Shown here in pieces: positions 6,285-7,314 of a stretch of 7,314 bases of DNA. This DNA comes from Rickettsiales bacterium (GTDB lineage: Bacteria; Pseudomonadota; Alphaproteobacteria; Rickettsiales; UBA1997): NCBI GenBank assembly GCA_947425005.1, contig CANDYP010000074.1:1-7314 (forward strand), in the 5' to 3' direction. Below the pieces are notes generated by a model. The model was not told the DNA's origin. It worked only from the letters and a program-made list of their open reading frames with translations, and made no database searches. Both the position numbers and the translations under genes were made by a program. How positions within the stretch are numbered: position 1 is the stretch's first letter; each line of letters begins with the position of its first letter.

Positions 6285-6833
6285 ATGAACTTCAAATTTA
6301 CAACAAATCAATTCGCCGGTGTGGCGGTGATTGAGCCTGGATTATTTCGGGATGGGCGGGGGTATTTTTGGGAGACTTACAAATATTCTGATTTTTGTGC
6401 GGCGGGGATTTTGGATAATTTCGTGCAGGATAATCAATCGTTCTCGACGCGTGGAGTGGTGCGGGGACTACATTTTCAGGTGGTGCCGCGGCAGCAGGCG
6501 AAATTGGTTCGATGTGTAGCTGGTGAAATTTTTGACTGCATTGTTGATCTCAGAAAATCATCAAAAACTTTTGGAAAAACTTTTGGAATCAATCTTTCTG
6601 CTGAAAATAAATTGATGCTCTACGTGCCTGCAGGCTTTGCCCACGGCTTTTCTACGCTTTCCGAAACGGCGGAAGTTTCTTACAAAGTTTCAGATGAATA
6701 CGATCCGAAATCAGAATTTGGACTAAGATTTGACGATCCAGATTTAGCGATTGATTGGAAAGTTCAAAACCCAATCGTTTCCGAAAAAGATAAAATTTTG
6801 CCACTGTTTAAAGATTTAAAAACTCTCTTCTAA
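6285..6833 (+). CDS. rfbC: dTDP-4-dehydrorhamnose 3,5-epimerase
   Basis: Epimerises dTDP-4-keto-6-deoxy-D-glucose at C3 and C5 to the L-rhamno form, the third step of dTDP-L-rhamnose synthesis; cytosolic, cupin (RmlC) fold. The 182 aa equal the usual length. Seen here: FRDGRGYFWETY (residues 21-32), GVVRGLHFQ (57-65) with the catalytic His63, QAKLVRCVAGEIFDCIVDLR (71-90) with Lys73, VPAGFAHGF (114-122) with His120, and Tyr133 in EVSYKVSDEYDP (130-141), the general acid position. It ends in a normal C-terminal tail. The 5' third is richer in GGG codon contexts than the rest, but the frame is continuous. rfbD starts on the very next base after its stop, so translation is probably coupled. Confidence 0.95.
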   Translation: MNFKFTTNQFAGVAVIEPGLFRDGRGYFWETYKYSDFCAAGILDNFVQDNQSFSTRGVVRGLHFQVVPRQQAKLVRCVAGEIFDCIVDLRKSSKTFGKTFGINLSAENKLMLYVPAGFAHGFSTLSETAEVSYKVSDEYDPKSEFGLRFDDPDLAIDWKVQNPIVSEKDKILPLFKDLKTLF

Positions 6834-7314
6834 ATGCAAAAAACTATTTTGTTGATTGGTGCTGATGGCATGTTTGGCAAGGATGCAGCCGAAATTTTTG
6901 CAGGCGCGGGATATGAAGTTGTGAAGGCAACACGTGCTGATTTTGACATTACGAATCGAGAAGAAGTTGAAAATTTTTTTGATCAAAAATTAAGCGGAAA
7001 AAAAATTGATTTTGTGATTAACGCTGCAGCTTACACCAAAGTTGATGACGCCGAAACCAATCGTGATTTGGCATTTGCAGTGAATGCTGAAGGCGCCAAA
7101 AATATTGCAATCGCAACGGCTCAAAAAAATATCCCGCTTTTTTTCATCAGTACCGATTACGTTTTTGACGGCACTAAAGGCGCGCCTTACGAAGTTTCTG
7201 ACGCGGTCAATCCCGCCTCTGTTTACGGCGCCTCCAAGCTTTTGGGAGAAGAAAATGTGCGTGCCGAAAATCAGCAGCATTACATCGTGCGCACCAGTTG
7301 GCTTTACGGCAAGC
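6834..7314 (+). CDS. rfbD: dTDP-4-dehydrorhamnose reductase, N-terminal part (runs off the right edge)
   Basis: Reduces dTDP-4-keto-L-rhamnose to dTDP-L-rhamnose with NAD(P)H, the last step of the pathway and the partner reaction of RfbC. The frame from ATG 6834 stays open for 160 codons to the edge; roughly half of a normal RfbD (about 290 aa) is present. Seen here: nucleotide-binding GADGMFG (residues 9-15), DFDITNREEV (36-45), DFVINAAAYTKVDDAE (59-74), ISTDYVFDGTKG (105-116), the catalytic YGASK (131-135, Tyr131 and Lys135) and VRTSWLYG (152-159). The glycine pattern and the TSWLYG ending fit the extended short-chain reductase family and RfbD in particular. The rfbC stop is TAA immediately followed by this ATG. 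Further rhamnose genes (rfbA, rfbB) may follow outside the window. Confidence 0.94.
   Translation, partial: MQKTILLIGADGMFGKDAAEIFAGAGYEVVKATRADFDITNREEVENFFDQKLSGKKIDFVINAAAYTKVDDAETNRDLAFAVNAEGAKNIAIATAQKNIPLFFISTDYVFDGTKGAPYEVSDAVNPASVYGASKLLGEENVRAENQQHYIVRTSWLYGK

Overview
The window is AT-rich by eye and gene-dense. It reads as the chromosome of a proteobacterium, most likely a deep-branching alphaproteobacterium with Rickettsiales-like traits. The acetylglutamate kinase follows the alphaproteobacterial pattern almost motif for motif (ALPYM, HGGGPQ, VDGLR.TDA.TV, DPDSNIEK.L.LGFVGEP, GGMIPKIETC). The peptide deformylase resembles my recollection of the Rickettsia enzyme (N-terminal ILP.V.AP, C-terminal LKRD..L.K.KKL). 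The dethiobiotin synthetase has the alphaproteobacterial ISPWRF...SPH.AA segment. No marker gene fixes the taxon, and the assignment rests on remembered family patterns.

Layout. (1) 1-2095, plus strand: the 3' end of purN, then def, then a GspF/PilC-type inner-membrane protein. The genes are 3 bp apart and then overlap by 4 bp, so they form one transcription unit. (2) 2104-2265: a 162-bp nearly perfect palindrome, possibly a small mobile palindromic element. (3) 2225-2911: bioD, whose only usable start codon and first residues lie inside the palindrome's right arm. (4) 2995-3960: argB, with its own possible promoter. (5) 3961-4108: a convergent gap holding a small hairpin. (6) 4109-6202, minus strand: two glycosyltransferase genes 3 bp apart, transcribed leftwards. 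(7) 6203-6284: a divergent promoter region. (8) 6285-7314, plus strand: rfbC, then the 5' part of rfbD starting on the base after the rfbC stop; rfbD runs off the window.

How the genes fit together. The right-hand third is a surface-polysaccharide locus. RfbC and RfbD carry out the last two steps of dTDP-L-rhamnose synthesis, and the two divergent glycosyltransferases probably build a glycan, possibly rhamnose-containing. The left part is a mixed housekeeping stretch: purine synthesis, N-terminal deformylation, biotin synthesis, arginine synthesis and a pilus or type II secretion platform protein.

The two most unusual things are the palindrome that supplies the start of bioD and a histidine-rich metal-binding-like loop inserted in the deformylase. 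None of the eight start codons visible in the window is preceded by a clear Shine-Dalgarno sequence.
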